Assembly: GCF_964340395.1 (NCBI RefSeq)
Contig: NC_135561.1
Location: 15,067,461 to 15,131,460 of the forward strand
DNA from: Glandiceps talaboti
Lineage: Eukaryota > Hemichordata > Enteropneusta > Spengelidae
DNA length: 64,000 bases
Reading direction: 5' to 3'
Made by a program: the position numbers and the translations under genes. This document shows positions 10,633 to 22,375 of this stretch, piece by piece. The notes beneath the pieces were generated by a model. That model saw only the letters and a program-made list of their open reading frames with translations. It did not search any database and was not told the origin of the DNA. The stretch's first letter is position 1. Each line of letters starts with the position of its first letter.

Positions 10633-10983
10633 TCATAATCGAAGTAGAAATATCAAGTAAAATTCAGTTACAAAATGAAACGCAAGTGACATGACCAGAC
10701 CACATGAATAACAGCCTCTGTTATTCCTTTCTGGGCAGGATGGGGCCATATGACCTGGACGATTACAATTTCTACATATTTGTCTGCCAGACATAATTTC
10801 TCTTCTGCCATAACATGGACGATTCCTATCAAAATCATTTTGACAGCCATACATAGGTATTGTCAGAAAATATTTGAGACTGTACCTGTTGTCGCAAATC
10901 TTCATTCTGGCGAGTGAACAATTGATTCTGTTGACATAATTGTGAAGTAAGTTCCACCATGTCATCATGCAATACTTGATCAA
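10633..10983 (-). pseudogene. gag-like fragment with CCHC zinc knuckle
   Basis: The frame contains a perfect knuckle, CRNCNRPGHMAPSC (C-x2-C-x4-H-x4-C), followed by a second incomplete one (CYSCG) where the match stops. Upstream residues are Gln-rich (ENL RQQVQ in a neighbouring frame). This pattern is typical of retroelement gag nucleocapsid, though CNBP-like cellular proteins share it. It is flanked at 10985 by the dispersed repeat described at 11762. Most likely a retrotransposon remnant. Confidence 0.45.
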
Positions 10984-11250
10984 TCCCGGTCTTGTAAAAC
11001 AGTATCACTGAAATGGTTCTGATACGAAAATAGATTTCAAGAATTTGTTCGTCAAAGTGAATCGAGAATACAATTATTATTTTCTTACACATTTCTCTGT
11101 CATAATTAGATTAGCTTTTTAAAAACAATAAAATTGCTGATAATGAATACAAATAAATTCGAGCATAAAATAAAAGTCAATCATTATTAGGAAATCTGTA
11201 CTACAGTATGATTAATGAGTTCTTTGTCCATCAAGTCTTAAACATGTATT

Positions 11251-11445
11251 ATGTCGACACGTGCAAAATGATGTGTTCTGCATCAGAGTCCGATATCTTT
11301 TGTAAATTAAACTGTTCTTCAATATTCTTTGCTACACCAATCGCATGTCAGCTTTTCCTGGTCCACATTGTCCTGGATATAATAGTTCATGTGTTTGCAA
11401 CAACTTGTGCTACCTCCAATGCCATGCAATGTGCTCTCTGCACTG
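11251..11445. other. no gene recognised
   Basis: Sequence between a dispersed repeat copy and the candidate LTR. A plus-strand 91-codon frame here is Cys-rich but has no recognisable motif. Confidence 0.3.
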
Positions 11446-11761
11446 TGCAGAGGAAATATCCTTCACCACTTTTGTGTGCATGAATAAACAATATCTGAAA
11501 TTTTGGGTATATTCCCTTGCTTGACTTTTACAGGCTAAAATTTGTTAAACTGTGGGTAAGTCGGGGGACAGAACCCTTAATATGATCTGCGGAATGATTA
11601 GTTATCTTAATATTTTATCTTGATATCAGAATTTTGTATAGACAGTTATACAGCTCATTTCAGTCCACTCTCTGCATTAAACTCGAATTTGAAATCAAAT
11701 ATTTTTCTCGAACTGCAGATTCAATATAATGCTATATAAACATAGTTCCTTTCTTTACTGC

Positions 11762-12185
11762 GGGAACTTTAAATCACACAGTCAGACTCAATGTGTGAGC
11801 AATGCATTTTTGTAGTGTTTTCGGCACATTTATAACTCAGAGTCAATAAAACTTTGAGAGGAGTTTCCATTACTACATATTTCAAAAAATGTAATCTTTC
11901 TTAATCTAAAATTTCTCCATGCATAACTCATCATTAGTATTCTATCTCTTAGTATGCGATGAGATGTAAAACAGTATCACCAAAATGGTTCTGATACGAA
12001 AATAGATTTCAAGAATTTGTTCGTCAAAGTCAATCGAGCATACAATTATTATTTCTTATACATTTGACTGTCATAATTAGATTAAATTTGAGCAATAGAA
12101 ATAATGTCAATCTTTAGAAAATCTTTATTACAGTATGATTAATGAGTTCTTTGTCCACCAAATGTTGTCTTAAACATGTACAGCA
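11762..12185. repeat. dispersed repeat alpha, representative copy
   Basis: A unit of about 430 bp beginning tttaaatcacacagtcagac, through gtagtgttttcggcac and gatacgaaaatagatttc, to gattaatgagttctttgtcc. Other copies, all in the same orientation: 10985-11250 (right part only), 12822-13205, 16626-17085 and 18878-19325. Five co-oriented copies within 9 kb look like repeated local duplication rather than independent insertions. Confidence 0.8.
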
Positions 12186-12392
12186 TTCTCATATCTGTGC
12201 CTAGCGATGTCCTTTACTCTCGAGTCAGTCAGTCCTTCCCACAAAGTGGTGCGCAAAATCAAGTCCATTTCGCTCTCACGGACACCTCCACGATCATATA
12301 TCTACGCCTGAGGTTTATTTCAACGCGACACGCAAATGACGCTGCTGTTTCATCCTCCTTTTGAAAGTCATTATACAATTGACGCTTCAATG

Positions 12393-12515
12393 GTTGAAGC
12401 CATTGGCATTGGGCAAAAGTTAATCAAAGCCATGCCTGACCTAGTAACAGACATCTGTCTTGTGCTGTCCTTGCAGTTGACAACTATTAATGATTCTGTT
12501 TGCCTGAGCTAAAGT
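12393..12515. repeat. dispersed repeat beta, representative copy
   Basis: A unit of about 110 bp with gggcaaaagttaatcaaagc and cctagtaacagacatctgtc, repeated at 13206-13330 and 15243-15322. The copy at 15243 cuts off the piggyBac relic exactly where its reading frame is lost. Confidence 0.8.
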
Positions 12516-12539
12516 TGAGTTATGCACTTTAAGAACTTC

Positions 12540-12896
12540 TCTGACATCCTCCAATAATGATGAATAGAAATTATACTACAATTTGCCCCTGTGTCTAAAC
12601 AAAAACACCCTGCAACACTGTATGTGGTTATAGTGTTATGCAATGACTTAGGCTTTGACTTAACAAAAATAGTTTCCCATGCTCCCTGCTCATTCCTACT
12701 TACATTTCCCCTTGTGGGCCTGATGTGCTAGACAACCCACTTCTGGTTGATTCTTGTTTCCCTGCTGTGAACTGGGTTTCCTAGGCAATGGACAGTTTCT
12801 CTCATAGTGTCCTACCCCACTGTGAGCAATGCATTTCTGTAGTGTTTTCGGCACACTATAACTCAGAGTCAATAAAACTTCGATAGGAGTTTCCAT
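12540..12896 (-). pseudogene. duplicated, degenerate gag knuckle copy
   Basis: Duplicate of 13365-13660, about 820 bp away. The knuckle has lost its first half (CIAHSGVGHYERNC against CFNCSGLGHYERNC) because the copy is fused to repeat alpha at about 12822. The tail NKNQPEVGCLAHQA is retained. Confidence 0.6.
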
Positions 12897-13520
12897 TACT
12901 CCATATTTTGAAAAATGTAATTATTCGTAATCTAAAATTTTTCTATGCATAATTCATCATTAGTATTCTTTTTGTTAGTATGCAATGAGATGTAAAACAG
13001 TACCACTGAAATGGTTCTGATACGAAAATAGATTTCAAGAATTTGTTTGTCAAAGTCAATCGAGCATACGATTATTATTTCTTATACATTTGTCTGTCAT
13101 AATTAAATTAAATTTGAGCAATAGAAATAATGTCAATCTTCAGAAAATCTTTATTACCGTATGATTAATGAGTTCTTTGTTCATCAAATGTTGTCTTAAA
13201 TATGTTCATTGAAGCCATTGGCATAGGGCAAAAGTTAATCAAAGCCATGCCTGACCTAGTAACAGACATCTGTCTTGTGCTTGCCTTGCAGTTGACAACT
13301 ATTAATGATTCTGTTTGCCTGAGCTAATGTTGAGTTACGTACTTTAAGAATAAGGCAGTACTTCTCTTACATCCTCCAATAATGATGAATAGAAATTATA
13401 CTACAATGTGCATCTGTGTCTAAACAAAAACACCCTGCAACACTGTATTTGGTTATAGTGATATGCAATGATGTAGGCTTTGACTTAACGAAAATAATTT
13501 CCCTCGCTCCCTGCTCATTC

Positions 13521-15022
13521 CTACTTACATTTCCCCTTGTCGGCCTGATGTGCTAGACAACCCACTTCTGGTTGATTCTTGTTTCCCTGCTGTGAACTTT
13601 GTTTCCTAGGCAATGGACAGTTTCTCTCATAGTGTCCTAATCCACTACAGTTAAAACAGATGAAACGCTGTCGCTCATCTGTCATCTCTTTTATGACATC
13701 CTTCTTATTTGTATATTGTGATGTTATGGGATCCCTACATTGACAGTTATAACGTGTTATTACTTCTAGGCCTGACTTCAACTCCTTCCATTGAACGCCT
13801 TGACAAAACTTTCTCAATAAGTCCTGTTAACTTGTTCTCATTAGTAGTCCGGCCCTATTGCATCCTTATCCTTATCAAAATTCCTCACAAATTTCTTCAA
13901 TTCTCTTCCTTTTGATATCTCTCCTGACCTAACAAATATATCTCCTCCTCTGGAGCTATACTAATTGAATCTTCCAGGGATGTCAGCTTTGCACTATGTA
14001 GTGCACTATGGACCTCCTTCCTTTCTATCCCATCACAGAATTTGTCCCTCGCAACCCTATCGATATTCACTTCTGGGTGATCCGAATATGCTAGCCTTGC
14101 TTAGTTTCTTGATATGAAACCCTAAATCAGACAAACTCTCACTAGGCTTTCTTTTTCAGGCTTTCAGCTCAGACTGATATACTGCAGTCCTCTTGGTGGT
14201 CCCATACCTAGCCTCTAATATACTGCTGATCCTCTCAAAGCTAATCTCGCCCTTCCTTCTCTCATCAATTATCATCTCCCTCACAGGACCCTCTAGTGTA
14301 CTAAAAATAGATGCTTGCCTTTCAAGACCCCAACCCAACCATTTATATCTGCCATTTTCTATAAAGTACAACCTATAATCGTCTCAGGGTGTACGTCCAT
14401 CATATTTGTCCAGTCAAATTTGGACTTGTGCTGATTTCTCAATGCCTCTCATAGCCACACCCATGTCCTGTCTTACTTACATTATCTACATCCTCACTGG
14501 TTTGTTTGTAAATGTTAATAGTATCCTCCCTATGCATTGCATTCTTACTGGGGGTGTTGTCGACTGCCTCTCTCAAGGGGAGATAAATTGCCTGATTCTT
14601 GTATTTTACCCTATTAAGCTTTTGATGAAAATATTTGATTTTCTCAGTGAAGTCTCTTTTGACTTTCTGCATTCTTTCAAATTCTAACCACATAACTTGG
14701 GCAAGCTTACTACCTTCCCTACTCTCTCTCATGTAATAATCATCATCTCTAGGCATTTCCCCAGTAATTCTCTTGGTAAATTGTCGGCTATCCTCTTGTC
14801 AGTCAGACTCGTCCTTTTCTTGACACATTGGTCAATTACCTCAATGCTCTTTTGCCTTTCTTTTGGCCATGCTCCTTGGACGCTCACTACCACTTCTGGT
14901 GTATCATCACCTACCTGATCTACTACCACCATAGGTTCAAAATAGTAATCACCATCGCTGTATTCTCCCACACTTCAATCATCTCTTACCCCTTCATCCT
15001 CAGCCATTGTCTCACTCATTCC
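13521..15022 (-). pseudogene. gag-like polyprotein remnant
   Basis: From the 5' end on the minus strand: an acidic start near 15022 (MSETMAEDEG) with a TGA after about 14 codons, then GEYSDGDYYFEP, a coiled, charged segment (LEFERMQKVKRDFTEKI), a capsid-like segment (ASIFSTLEGPVREMI, ILEARYGTTKRTAVYQ), and finally a zinc knuckle CFNCSGLGHYERNC near 13650. The pieces are in several frames separated by stops, so it is decayed. This is the expected order for Ty3-like gag, which binds element RNA and builds the intracellular particle. Confidence 0.6.
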
Positions 15023-15064
15023 TACACTTTGGAAACTAGCAATCCTTAAATTAACAAAGAAAAA

Positions 15065-15082
15065 ATCCCACCACTGTCACCA
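15065..15082 (-). other. candidate tRNA-Leu primer-binding site
   Basis: Minus strand TGGTGACAGTGGTGGGAT, starting two bases inside the candidate LTR end (ctaca/aa). It resembles the complement of tRNA-Leu 3' ends, with about three mismatches to the common form. Confidence 0.4.
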
Positions 15083-15324
15083 TTTGTAGAGAAATCGTCT
15101 TTCACCACTTTTGTGTGAATGAAGAGACAATATCTGGAATTTTGGTTAATTTCTGTGCCGAGTTCTACAGGCTAAAATTTGATAAAATGTGGGTAAGTTG
15201 GGTGGATGGAACCCTTAATATGTTCTGTAGAATGACTAGCAAAGCCATTGGGCAAAAGTTAATCAAAGCCATGCCTGACCTAGTAACAGACATCTGTCTT
15301 GTGCTGTCCTTGCAGTTGACAATC

Positions 15325-15637
15325 GCATGACGGCAAGCAATAGAAACCCATGAAAATTAATAAACCGATAAATTTGTGCATATCTTCAGGTGTGACTTCC
15401 TGCCATGAACCGTCAGATTCACCATAACTTGGTTGATCTATGACATGGAGGTGTGCATACAGATTGGTATAGTTGCAGATCGTGTCAACTAATTCCACGG
15501 TTACAAACAACCTAAAGAAGTTGAGTGCACCGCAAAGGTTATTGGCACTCACTCTCGTAGTACGGTCCAACTTGACACCAACATGGCTGGGTTTGAACCT
15601 AAATGCATCATCAACATGGCTGTAGCCCAGGAATGTT
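15325..15637 (-). pseudogene. piggyBac transposase relic
   Basis: After a good acceptor (ttttttgttacag) the frame encodes a segment typical of the N-terminal part of the piggyBac transposase core: NFFRLFVTVELVDTIC, then TNLYAHL, then WQEVTPEDMHKFIGLLIFMG. The family is DDE_Tnp_1_7, cut-and-paste transposases of TTAA targets, some of them domesticated as PGBD genes. The frame is cut at about 15325 by repeat beta, so no catalytic Asp residues follow. The upstream exon candidate at 18271-18517 may or may not belong to it. Confidence 0.65.
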
Positions 15638-15640
15638 CTG

Positions 15641-16304
15641 TAACAAAAAAGAGTAAATAAATACATAATAGTTGTATGCATTTTCTCTAGATGCCATGGC
15701 TATCATATCCCTGGGACGGTGCCTGGGATAGTCCCCAACCTGTCAATTCCAACTAGGTGATGACAATTAAGTCCACACAAAGTTAGTGAAGCGCAATAAT
15801 GCACAAGTTTCACAACTGTAATCCCATATGCAAATCATAATGGTATTTGCCTTCTCTGAGTGATTACAGCATTAGTAGTGGAATCATATTTGATCAACAG
15901 TGTTAGTTCTGTCTTTACTACTTTTACCAATCCTAGGAAAATGTGCAACAGAAGGGGGGGGGGGGGGGTCGTTCACCAGTGTAACAATTTGGTCGACCTC
16001 TAATGTTAACGTTATTTTTAATACTCCATCTGTGTTACTCTCTGATCTCCGCACATAAGCTGGTAGATCATGTAACAATACTAGAATCACTCTCATATTT
16101 CCACTTGTACATAAGATCACTCCAGACTTTAGGAAATTAACTAGCAGACATCAAACAGATTCATGGTGAAGCCAAAATATATAAAGTAGAACCATAGCAA
16201 AGCACTTAGCCTCTGCTCCATTCATTCGACTCCCTGGAAGCCATGCCTCCTTGCTTCTGTTCTAAGTGTAAACCCCCTTTTATTTTCATTAATGTTCAAA
16301 TTTA
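15641..16304. other. no intact gene; repeat remains and G-tract
   Basis: Contains a G-run of about 15 at 15955-15969. A block at about 15838-15945 (gtatttgccttctctgag, accaatcctaggaaaatg) recurs at 18121-18205 and 20370-20450, near the ends of the tandem duplication. Confidence 0.5.
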
Positions 16305-18252
16305 CATAACACATGTACGGTGGACGAGGGGTCCAATTTCTGTGCTGTCAATGACTGGGCGTCCCCTCTGTTTTCAGCACTCTGTGTCGCCCCTTCAGCC
16401 ATCCCCTTGGATTATTATATGGAGTGCCTTGGAACTGCCAAGGCAGCCCAGCAACTTCAACTATGTCTCCTTTTTAGTAGACGTAGATCTCCCTCCTTTT
16501 CAGGAGAGAATTTATGAACTGCCTTATAAAGGTACACCATTATCTGCAAATGATATACCGTTAAGTGTCGTACAATGTGCGATATCAATTCAATATAATG
16601 CTATAGCAACATATTTCCTTTCTTTACTGTAGAAACTTTAAATCACACAGTCAGACTCAATGTGTGAGCAATGCATTTCTGTAGTGTTTTCGGCACACTA
16701 TAACTCAGAGTCAATAAAACTTTGATAGGAGTTTCCATTACTCCATATTTTGAAGAATGTAATTATTCGTAATCTAAAAATTTCCCATGCATAATTCATC
16801 ATTAGTATTTTTTGTGTTAGTAGGCGATGAAATGTAAAACAGTATCACTGAAATGGTTCTGATACGAAAATAGATTTCAAGAATTTGTTCGTCAAAGTGA
16901 ATCGAGCATACAATTATTATTTTCTTATACATTTCTCTGTCATGATTAGCTTTGTACACACAGTAACAAAATCACTGATAATGAATAGAAATGAATTCGA
17001 GGAATAAAAATAATGTCAATCTTTAGAAAATCTTTACTATCGTATGATTAATGAGTTCTTTGTCCATCAAGTCTTAAACATGTACTTCACGTGCAAACTG
17101 CTGCCTCATTCAGAGTCCGATATCCAAAATTAATACCCAATCCTCATCCATATGGCCACTTTAAGTCTTGAGGAGGAGTTGCTATGCTCTAATCACTATT
17201 CCCAACATTGATAAATGGTCAATATGAATTCTTGTTATGTGTGAATTACAGACTGTTGTCTTCCAGACTCAAGTACGCTCCTGTGGTCTGAATTCGATAT
17301 CCTTGAGAAAGTCTACTGGTCGTTCATATCAGTCGAAGTAGGGCATAATGGAGTCAAAATATGAAATTTACTAAAATTATGAATTATGTCATCTGTGACA
17401 ATACCATATGCAAGTGTTACCGACTTGTCTTTGGTGGTGATAGCTATTGACCAAATTCAAGTTGTAATCTCAGACGCACACAGTCTATCTCAGAGGTACC
17501 AGAATCTCAGGACACGTATTCTGTGGATAAACTCACAAGCACTCAAAACGTTACTTTTGGTGAAGATGATGTATGCTTGAACCAACAATCTGAGAGCTTT
17601 GGATTTGTTTTCCTTCACTTACAGCAGTTCAGACTAGATTGAATCAATTCGTTCTCCGTAATATTTCTACTATAGCACAGATCAATTACAATAAGTTAAA
17701 GACGTGTTGCTCTCCTACTGCCCCACCAGATATCTCTCGTATCAGTTGGCCATCCAGCATACACCCTACATTCACATTTTATTCAAATTCAAAGCTTCAT
17801 TCCGTATTACAAATATTATCAGTAAATAACATGTTTACAATAAACTTCAATTCTTTTCCTTATTTAGGAAGTGTTTATGAACTACAGTTAATTTAATTCA
17901 GAGATAGTTTTGAAAATACCTGTTTCTACTATAGTTGAATTCATTAAAAGTTGTGAGTTATCACTTATAGTGACACTTGCAACATTCACTTAATTACATG
18001 TAATAACATGGCCTAGCTCTTGTTACTATCTCATTAATCAATTAGACCTCACACAGTTGGGTAACCTAGATATAATTACTGTTTGTTTATAATACAATTA
18101 TATACTTTGTAACACAAGTCATAATGGTATTTGCCTTCTCTGAACAATTACAGCATTAGTAGTTCGTTCTATCTTTACTGCTTTACCAATCCTAGGAAAA
18201 TGTTACTGTTGTTCATTTTCTGTACTGTCCCAAAAATTCCATTCACTAGTTA
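16305..18252. repeat. 1.94 kb tandem duplication, unit 1
   Basis: From acatgtacggtggacgag to ccattcactagtta this segment is repeated at 18561-20500 with only point changes and small indels. The offset is about 2,250 bp, leaving a 308-bp spacer between units. It contains an SH3-like fragment, a copy of repeat alpha, and an 85-codon plus-strand frame (MNQFVLRNIS, at 17639 and 19881) that is open in both units but has no recognisable domain. Confidence 0.85.
16330..16530 (-). pseudogene. SH3-like fragment, frameshifted copy
   Basis: Same sequence as the SH3-like fragment at 18604-18783 but with one extra A in an A-run (five against four) and a 3-bp insertion, so the frame breaks in the middle of the domain. 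Confidence 0.45.
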
Positions 18253-18270
18253 ATGAGACAGTTTACTCAC

Positions 18271-18517
18271 TATAAAGATGTCTGGGGTTTCCTTTTTCAA
18301 AAACAAGATGGTGGGATTCCACAAGTTTATTTAGCATTTTTTGGTGTCCTGTGTCTTCCGAGTAGTATTCATTACTACCATCATCCAAATCCGTTAGCCT
18401 GTTGGCATTGAAAACATTCACTTCAAAGTTTCTTCCAAAGAGGCATATGGGTTGATGAGGCATATGGGTTGACATTCCATCACTGTTGGTGAATTCTGAA
18501 CTGCTATCGTCACTCAT
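18271..18517 (-). CDS. unrecognised acidic N-terminal exon candidate
   Basis: ATG at 18517 (MSDDSSSEFTNSDGM) opens about 82 codons of acidic, Ser-rich sequence ending at a GTGAGT donor (18270-18265). It fills the spacer between the two tandem units. The acidic start is reminiscent of piggyBac transposase N-termini, and the piggyBac relic lies downstream on the same strand at 15637, but no sequence signature links them. Confidence 0.25.
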
Positions 18518-18560
18518 GATTTATTTATAAGAGTTCTTTGTTAGGTGACAAACGACAACA

Positions 18561-20500
18561 ATGTACACATGTACGGTGGACGAGGGGTACAATTTCCGTG
18601 CTGTCAATGACTGGGCGTCCCCTCTGTTTTCAGTACTTTGTGTTGCCCCTTCAGCCATCCCCTTGGATTATATGGAGTGCCTTGGAACTGCCAAGGCAGC
18701 CCAGCAACTTCAACTATGTCTCCTTTTAGTAGACGTAGATCTCCCTCCTTTTCAGGGGAGAATTTATGAACAGCCTTATAAAGGTACACCATTATCTGCA
18801 AATGATATACCATTAAGTTTCGTACAATGTGCGATATCAATTCAATATAATGCTATAGCAACATAGTTCCTTTCTATACTATACTTTAAATCACACAGTC
18901 AGACTCAATGTGTGAGTAATGCATTTCTGTAGTGTTTTCGGCACACTATAACTCAGAGTCAATAAAACTTCGATAGGAGTTTCCATTACTCCATATTTCG
19001 AAAAATGTAATTATTCATAATCTACAAATTTGCCATGCATCATCATTAGTATTCTTTTTGTTAGTATGCGATGAGATGTAAAACAGTATCACTGAAATGG
19101 TTCTGATACGAAAATAGATTTCAAGAATTTGTTCGTCAAAGTAAATCGAGCATACAATTATTATTTCTTATGCATTTCTATGTCATGATTAGCTTTGTAC
19201 ACACAGTAACAAAATCGCTGATAATGAATAGAAATAAATTTGAGGAATAAAAAAAATGTCAATCTTTAGAAAATCTTTACTACCGTATGATTAATGAGTT
19301 CTTTGTCCATCAAGTCTTAAACTTGTATGTCACTTGCAAACTGCTGCCTCATTCAGAGTCCGATATCCAAAATAAATACCCAATCCTCATCCATATGGCC
19401 ACTTTAAGTCTTGACTAGGAGTTGCTATGCTCTAATCACTATTCCCAACATTGATAAATGGTCAATATGAATTCTTGTTATGTGTGAATTACACACTGTT
19501 GTCTTCCAGACTCAAGTACGCTCCTGTGGTCTGAATTCGATATCCTTGAGAAAGTCTACTGACCTTTCATATCAGTCGAAGTAGGGCATAATGTAGTCAA
19601 AATATGAAATTTACTAAAATTATGAATATGTCATCTGTGACAATACCATATGCAAGTGTTACCGACTAGTCTTTGGTGGTGATAGCTATTGACCAAATTC
19701 AAGTTGTAATCTCAGACGCACACAGTCTATCTCAGAGGTACCAGAATCTCAGGACACGTATTCTGTGGATAAACTCACAAGCACTCAAAACGTTACTTTT
19801 GGTGAAGATGATGTATGCTTGAACCAACAATCTGAGAGCTTTGGATTTGTTTTCCTTCACTTACAGCAGTTCAGACTAGATTGAATCAGTTCGTTCTCCG
19901 TAATATTTCTACTATGGCACAGATCAATTACAATAAGTTAAAGACGTGTTGCTCTCCTACTGCCCCACCAGATATCTCTCGTATCAGTTGGCCATCCAGC
20001 ATACACCCTACATTCACATTTTATTCAAATTCAAAGCTTCATTCCGTAATACAAATATGGTCAGTAAATAACATGTTTACAATAAACTTCAATTCTTTTC
20101 CTTATTTAGGAAGTGTTTATGAACTACAGTTAATGTAATTCAGAGATAAATACTTTTGAAAATACCCGTTTCCATACTATAGTTGAATTCATTAAAAGTT
20201 GTGAGTTATCACTTATAGTGACACTTGCAACATTCACATAATTACATGTGATAACATGGCCTAGCTCTTGTTACTATCTCATTAATCAATTAGACCTCAC
20301 ACAGCGGGTAGCCTAGATACAATTACTGTTTGTCTTATAATACAATTATATACTTTGTAACACAAGTCATAATGGTATTTGCCTTCTCTGAGTAATTACA
20401 GCACTAGTAGTTCGTTCTATCTTTACTGCTTTACCAATCCTAGGAAAATGTTCCTCTTGTTCATTTTCTGTACTGTCCCAAAAATTCCATTCACTAGTTA
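18561..20500. repeat. 1.94 kb tandem duplication, unit 2
   Basis: Second unit of the duplication described at 16305-18252. The internal order is identical: SH3-like fragment, repeat alpha, MNQFVLRNIS frame, then the accaatcctaggaaaatg block. Confidence 0.85.
18604..18783 (-). pseudogene. SH3-like domain fragment
   Basis: The frame reads MVYLYKAVHKFSPEKEGDL, then RLLKGDIVEVAGLP, then GWLKGQ and EGTPS. This follows the SH3 pattern: an ALYDY-like first strand, an acidic RT loop, a KGDI strand, a W-x-G strand, and a GxxPS turn. The long loop and the GWL.G spacing resemble the PI3-kinase p85 SH3. SH3 domains bind proline-rich peptides. The frame stops before the final YV strand and no flanking exons are visible, so this looks like a captured exon fragment carried in a duplicated repeat. 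Confidence 0.4.
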
Positions 20501-20649
20501 CCTCTTGGTTGTCTTCTTAGAAAGATGTACACTTTGAAATTAAAAAGGTTCGACTGTTTAGAGAACATAATTATATACTTCATAGTTGACAACTTTTTGT
20601 GTTGTGCTCAATGTCTCAGACTCTGCTTCACTTGCCTGCTTCAGCAAGT

Positions 20650-20965
20650 ACAAGGCCTCGGAGTCTCGTTGAACTTAAAGTTTTTAAAGATGGCTAACTC
20701 TGTTCATTTTGTAGTCTTGTTGAACTTGACATTTTAAAGATGGCTAACTCTGTACATTTTGGAGTCTTGTTGAACTTGACGTTTTAAAGATGGCTAACTG
20801 TACATTTTGTAGTCTTGTTGAACTTGACGTTTTAAAGATGGCTAACTCTGTACGTTTTGGAGTCTTGTTGAACTTGCCGTTTTAAAGATGGCTAACTCTG
20901 TACATTTTGGGGTCTTGTTGAACTTGACGTTTTAAAGATGGCTAACTCTGTACATTTTGTAGTTG
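20650..20965. repeat. 50-bp minisatellite, about six copies
   Basis: Tandem units of about 50 bp built from gtcttgttgaacttgacg, ttttaaagatggctaactc and tgtacattttg. The first and fourth units are slightly different in length. No coding role is apparent. Confidence 0.85.
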
Positions 20966-21640
20966 GTGATGTGCACCGAGGCCTTATCTTGGATGAAAAA
21001 GATGCCTTTATAGTTCATCTTCTCTCTATCTCGTTGATGTTTCTTTGTGCTCGATAGACCTGTATCATCCTTTACTACTTGTCATTCCCCAAGCCCATTA
21101 TTAAGTTCTCGTATGTGTTAGCATATTCTAACCAAGTCGATTGTTTCATCAATTACTGCAGCAGAAGAATATAGGTCTGGTTTAATGTGTAGTCCTGTCA
21201 AAGTTGATTTTTTTATTTTCACCACAACTTTGAGAGATTCTTTTCCGCATCCCTGATGCCATGCCTAACAATCTGATTAAAATATGATGTGGTGAATACA
21301 GTACTTTATCAATATTTACCTCTAATTCTTTCATTTATTATCATTTGTTTACAAATTTCTTTCTTCCCAAGAAGAAGGTGATCACTCCCAGAACAACAGA
21401 ATCGAAAACAAATAACAATAAACAAATTGATTTAAATAAAGAATATTTCTTTATGTATTTGAAGAAACGTTGCCCTCCTTATGCTTAAGACTGGCACTCA
21501 ATGAATGCCAATGACAGTTATTTGCATATCAAGTTATATCAACAGAAAGCAATGTTTGCTGTTTTCTCCTTATGGGAGGCACTCAGTTTATGTCTGGTTA
21601 AAAATGTATATGAACCACCTTTGCAGCCATTTCAGTATAC
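20966..21640. other. no gene recognised
   Basis: AT-rich sequence after the minisatellite. No ORF with recognisable content and no clear terminal repeats. Confidence 0.35.
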
Positions 21641-21649
21641 ATGAAATAC

Positions 21650-22230
21650 ATGTATATATACTTCTTGGGTGTATGTGTCTTATATATGACTTGCTCTCCA
21701 CTGGGGGGTTGTGGACTCTTTCTTTTTTTAATTGACGATTCGCTTTGAATCTAGAGCAACCTGAATTTTGACTATAAAAAGACAGTTAATAAAAGTTAAA
21801 CATGATATGTGATTTTTCTTCTAAAAATATTAGCAGTTTTTTATTATTGTTGTTGTTGTTGTTGTTGGTGTGTGTGTGTGTGTGTGTGTGTGTGCATTTG
21901 TGCACACGCACATACCATGTTATGCCTGCCTGCTGGCCTGTATTTGTTTATTTCTGTATATATTTGTGTGTCTACAAATTCCTAGAAATTGAAAGGAATG
22001 CATCAGTCATATATGTATAAATGTATGTATGTATCTTATATACGACTTGCTCTTCACTGAAGGGTTGTTGACTCTTTTTTTTAAATTCAGCGATTTGCTT
22101 TTTAATTCAGAGATTTGTTTAACCTGAATTGTTAATATTTTGATTTTGAAAAGACTGTTAAACAATAAAAGTTACACATTATTTTTTATTTTTCTCTTAA
22201 AATATTAGCAGATTTAACTTTTTTATTATT

Positions 22231-22262
<32 letters not shown>

Positions 22263-22365
22263 GTGTGTGTGTGTGTGCGCGCAGGTATGTGCATTCGCGC
22301 ACTCACGTACAAAACTGTGCCTGCCTAGCCGGCCTGTATTTGATTATTTGTGTATATGCTTGTGT
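21650..22365. repeat. two tandem copies of P450 3'-flank sequence
   Basis: About 365 bp from 21660 is repeated from about 22035 (acttgctc, attagcag, (TTG)n, (TG)n, gcctgcct, tgtatttg). The same unit occurs in inverse orientation at about 48150-48510, downstream of P450 C. It therefore belongs to the duplicated P450 segment. The second copy is broken by the LINE inserted at 22376. Confidence 0.75.
21845..21893. repeat. (TTG)n(TG)n microsatellite
   Basis: Trinucleotide TTG units followed by a TG dinucleotide run. The matching tract in the next tandem copy is at 22223-22278. Confidence 0.95.
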
Positions 22366-22375
22366 GTACTAATTC

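Larger units (their letters stand above)
11446..15240 (-). mobile_element. decayed LTR retrotransposon with internal duplications
   Basis: About 160 bp at 11446-11605 (tgcagagg, tccttcaccacttttgtgtg, ggctaaaatttg) is repeated in the same orientation at 15085-15240 (tgtagaga, tttcaccacttttgtgtg). Next to the second copy, at 15065-15082, the minus strand reads TGGTGACAGTGGTGGGAT, close to a tRNA-Leu primer-binding site. It is followed by a gag-like ORF with a zinc knuckle. Together these suggest an LTR element on the minus strand with LTRs at 11446 and 15085. No pol ORF (protease, RT, integrase) is visible, and the interior carries a ~0.8 kb duplication. Full LTR limits and target duplications could not be fixed. 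Confidence 0.5.
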
